Of a DNA stretch of 6,746 nucleotides, positions 5,894 through 6,746 are shown piece by piece; within the stretch, counting starts at the first letter, position 1, and the number at the start of each line of letters is the position of its first letter. The stretch is from Clostridia bacterium. Its GTDB lineage: Bacteria; Bacillota; Clostridia; Christensenellales; Aristaeellaceae. Where the stretch lies: contig JAUNBY010000172.1 in the NCBI GenBank assembly GCA_030526935.1, positions 1 to 6,746 of the forward strand, in the 5' to 3' direction. The notes beneath the pieces are model-generated. The model searched no databases and was not told the DNA's origin. It was given only the letters and a program-made list of their open reading frames with translations. Both the position numbers and the translations under genes were made by a program.

Positions 5894-6263
5894 GTTCATT
5901 ATCTCCTTTCGATATTGGCAGAGAAAGAGTCGCCGTGATATTGCCCTTCCCCAAAATCTTTCGCAGTTCCTTTTCCGTGGTGTTCTGGATTTTGCCGATC
6001 CTTGTGAAATTCCATGTGTTCGGCGCGTAGTATATGACGAGCAGATTTCCCTCCGACAGTATGACATCTCCCGCCTGTGTGGTGATGTGTTCGTCGTTGC
6101 GCGGGAATTGTCTTCCTAGATTTCCGAACTTCTCCATATGCGCGTAGTCCTTCATGGGCAGCGTCAAGGGGCCGTTTCCTAACAGCGCTTTTATAGCGTC
6201 GGCGGAGCTGTTGTCGCAGAGCCTGACCTGTAAAACTTCGCCGTTGACCTCAATATTTATCAT
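5859..6263 (-). CDS. Cyclophilin-like fold protein
   Basis: A 134-residue small protein of the bacterial cyclophilin-like family (Cyclophil_like2 type). It shows the family's features in order: INIEVNGEV (2-10), GPLTLPMKDYAHMEKFG (31-47), a FPRND loop (53-57), TTQAGDVIL (61-69) and NTWNFTRIGKI (82-92). Members share a beta-barrel resembling cyclophilin, but prolyl isomerase activity has not been shown for the family and I infer none. The start is the ATG at 6263, six bases after GAGGAGG (6270-6276). An ATG at 6278 overlaps the preceding stop but has no binding site. The recognisable domain ends near residue 115; the last 19 residues are hydrophilic, lie largely over the flavodoxin-fold gene's binding site and start, and look like an added tail. 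These small proteins are often found beside flavodoxin and aldo/keto reductase genes, as here. Confidence 0.85.
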   Translation of the reverse strand: MINIEVNGEVLQVRLCDNSSADAIKALLGNGPLTLPMKDYAHMEKFGNLGRQFPRNDEHITTQAGDVILSEGNLLVIYYAPNTWNFTRIGKIQNTTEKELRKILGKGNITATLSLPISKGDNEHEDHSITGQSA

Positions 6264-6269
6264 GCCGCG

Positions 6270-6276
6270 CCTCCTC
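6270..6276 (-). promoter_or_regulatory. Ribosome binding site overlapping the upstream stop codon
   Basis: GAGGAGG on the minus strand shares bases with the TGA (6277-6275) of the aldo/keto reductase and sits six bases before the ATG at 6263. It fixes the start of the cyclophilin-like gene and implies that a ribosome finishing the first gene is placed to begin the second. Confidence 0.8.
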
Positions 6277-6746
6277 ATGAAAGACTTGTCAATACGGGGT
6301 TGTTCAGATAGTCGTACAGCCGGTCTATCTCCGAGGGCTTCGAGCAGTCCAGCATGGACGGACGGGCTGTGTCAAGCGAAGCGATTTGCGCCATATCGCC
6401 ATCGTCGAGCGCAAAATCCCAGATGTCGAGGTTTTCCTCCATTCGATTGGTATGGACGGATTTTGGAATGACGATGACGCCCTGCTGAACGTCCCAGCGC
6501 AGTATCACCTGTGCGACGGTCTTGCCGTGCTTCGCGGCGATTTTTTGCAAAACGGGTTCGGTGAACATTCCCTTAAGTCCCTCCGCGAACGGCGCCCAGC
6601 CCTGCGGCTGCACGCCGAGCTTTTTCATGACCTCCAGCTCCTCATGGCGCTGATAATGCGGGTGCCGCTCAATCTGATTGACCATCGGGCGGATGTTCGC
6701 ATTGTAGCAGAGGTCCATCAGCCTTGCGGAGTCAAAATTGCATACG
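6275..6746 (-). CDS. Aldo/keto reductase, C-terminal half (5' end beyond window)
   Basis: The visible 156 residues are the C-terminal half of an NADPH-dependent aldo/keto reductase, a TIM-barrel enzyme that reduces aldehydes and ketones. The frame enters from the right edge as VCNFDSARL, the family's GVSNF position with Cys in place of Ser. It continues with VNQIERHPHYQ (22-32), GWAPFAEG (49-56) and the cofactor-binding IPKSVHTNRMEEN (93-105). The Tyr, Lys, Asp and His of the catalytic tetrad lie in the missing half, so activity cannot be judged. An internal ATG at 6718 is not the start, because homology runs upstream of it. The sequence is closest by eye to the bacterial AKR5-type group. It heads the visible part of the operon, and its TGA overlaps the next gene's binding site. 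Confidence 0.92.
   Translation of the reverse strand, partial: VCNFDSARLMDLCYNANIRPMVNQIERHPHYQRHEELEVMKKLGVQPQGWAPFAEGLKGMFTEPVLQKIAAKHGKTVAQVILRWDVQQGVIVIPKSVHTNRMEENLDIWDFALDDGDMAQIASLDTARPSMLDCSKPSEIDRLYDYLNNPVLTSLS

Noticed and set aside
5894..6067. N-terminal extension of the flavodoxin-fold protein to 6067
   Set aside because: The extra residues are Arg- and Ser-rich, lie in another frame of the cyclophilin-like gene, and precede a standard FMN-loop N-terminus.

Overview
The window reads as a chromosomal segment of a low- to mid-GC Gram-positive bacterium, most likely a Clostridia-type member of the Bacillota. The evidence is the strong AGGAGG-type ribosome binding sites, TTGACA/TATAAT-like promoters, and families common in gut Clostridia: a secreted VanW protein with an SH3-like tail, an AATase-like condensing-fold protein paired with a DUF6320-like membrane protein, and an aldo/keto reductase, cyclophilin-like and flavodoxin cluster. 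No tRNA, rRNA, CRISPR array, transposase or resistance ligase was seen.

Region 1 (1-1527, minus) is the N-terminal 509 codons of an exported VanW-domain protein. It has a signal peptide, a long unassigned N-terminal half, the VanW core and the start of a C-terminal SH3-like repeat. It continues past the left edge, and a good extended -10 promoter lies about 110 bases upstream of its start. Region 2 (1528-2115) holds no convincing intact gene, only that promoter, a short tandem repeat and a probably decayed reading frame at 1773-2108.

Region 3 (2116-4136, minus) is a tightly coupled two-gene operon. The first gene is a 478-residue HxxxDG condensing-fold (AATase-like) protein with an apparent HAAS-like N-terminal helical domain. 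The second is a 195-residue, six-helix membrane protein resembling the C-terminal part of DUF6320 proteins, and its GTG start overlaps the preceding TGA. Region 4 (4402-5193, plus) is a divergently transcribed XRE-type regulator with a very acidic C-terminal region. It is clearly more A+T-rich than its neighbours, and its promoter lies in the 265-base shared intergenic region, so it is a candidate local regulator of the operon or a recently acquired gene.

Region 5 (5194-5356) is a convergent intergenic space with two strong hairpins, each positioned to stop one of the facing transcripts. Region 6 (5357-6746, minus) is a three-gene redox-type operon, in transcription order: an aldo/keto reductase (5' end beyond the window), a small cyclophilin-like fold protein, and a flavodoxin-fold FMN protein with an Isf-like four-cysteine motif. 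The genes overlap or nearly touch, so co-transcription is likely. A shared role in NAD(P)H- or flavin-dependent reduction is an inference from family membership only.
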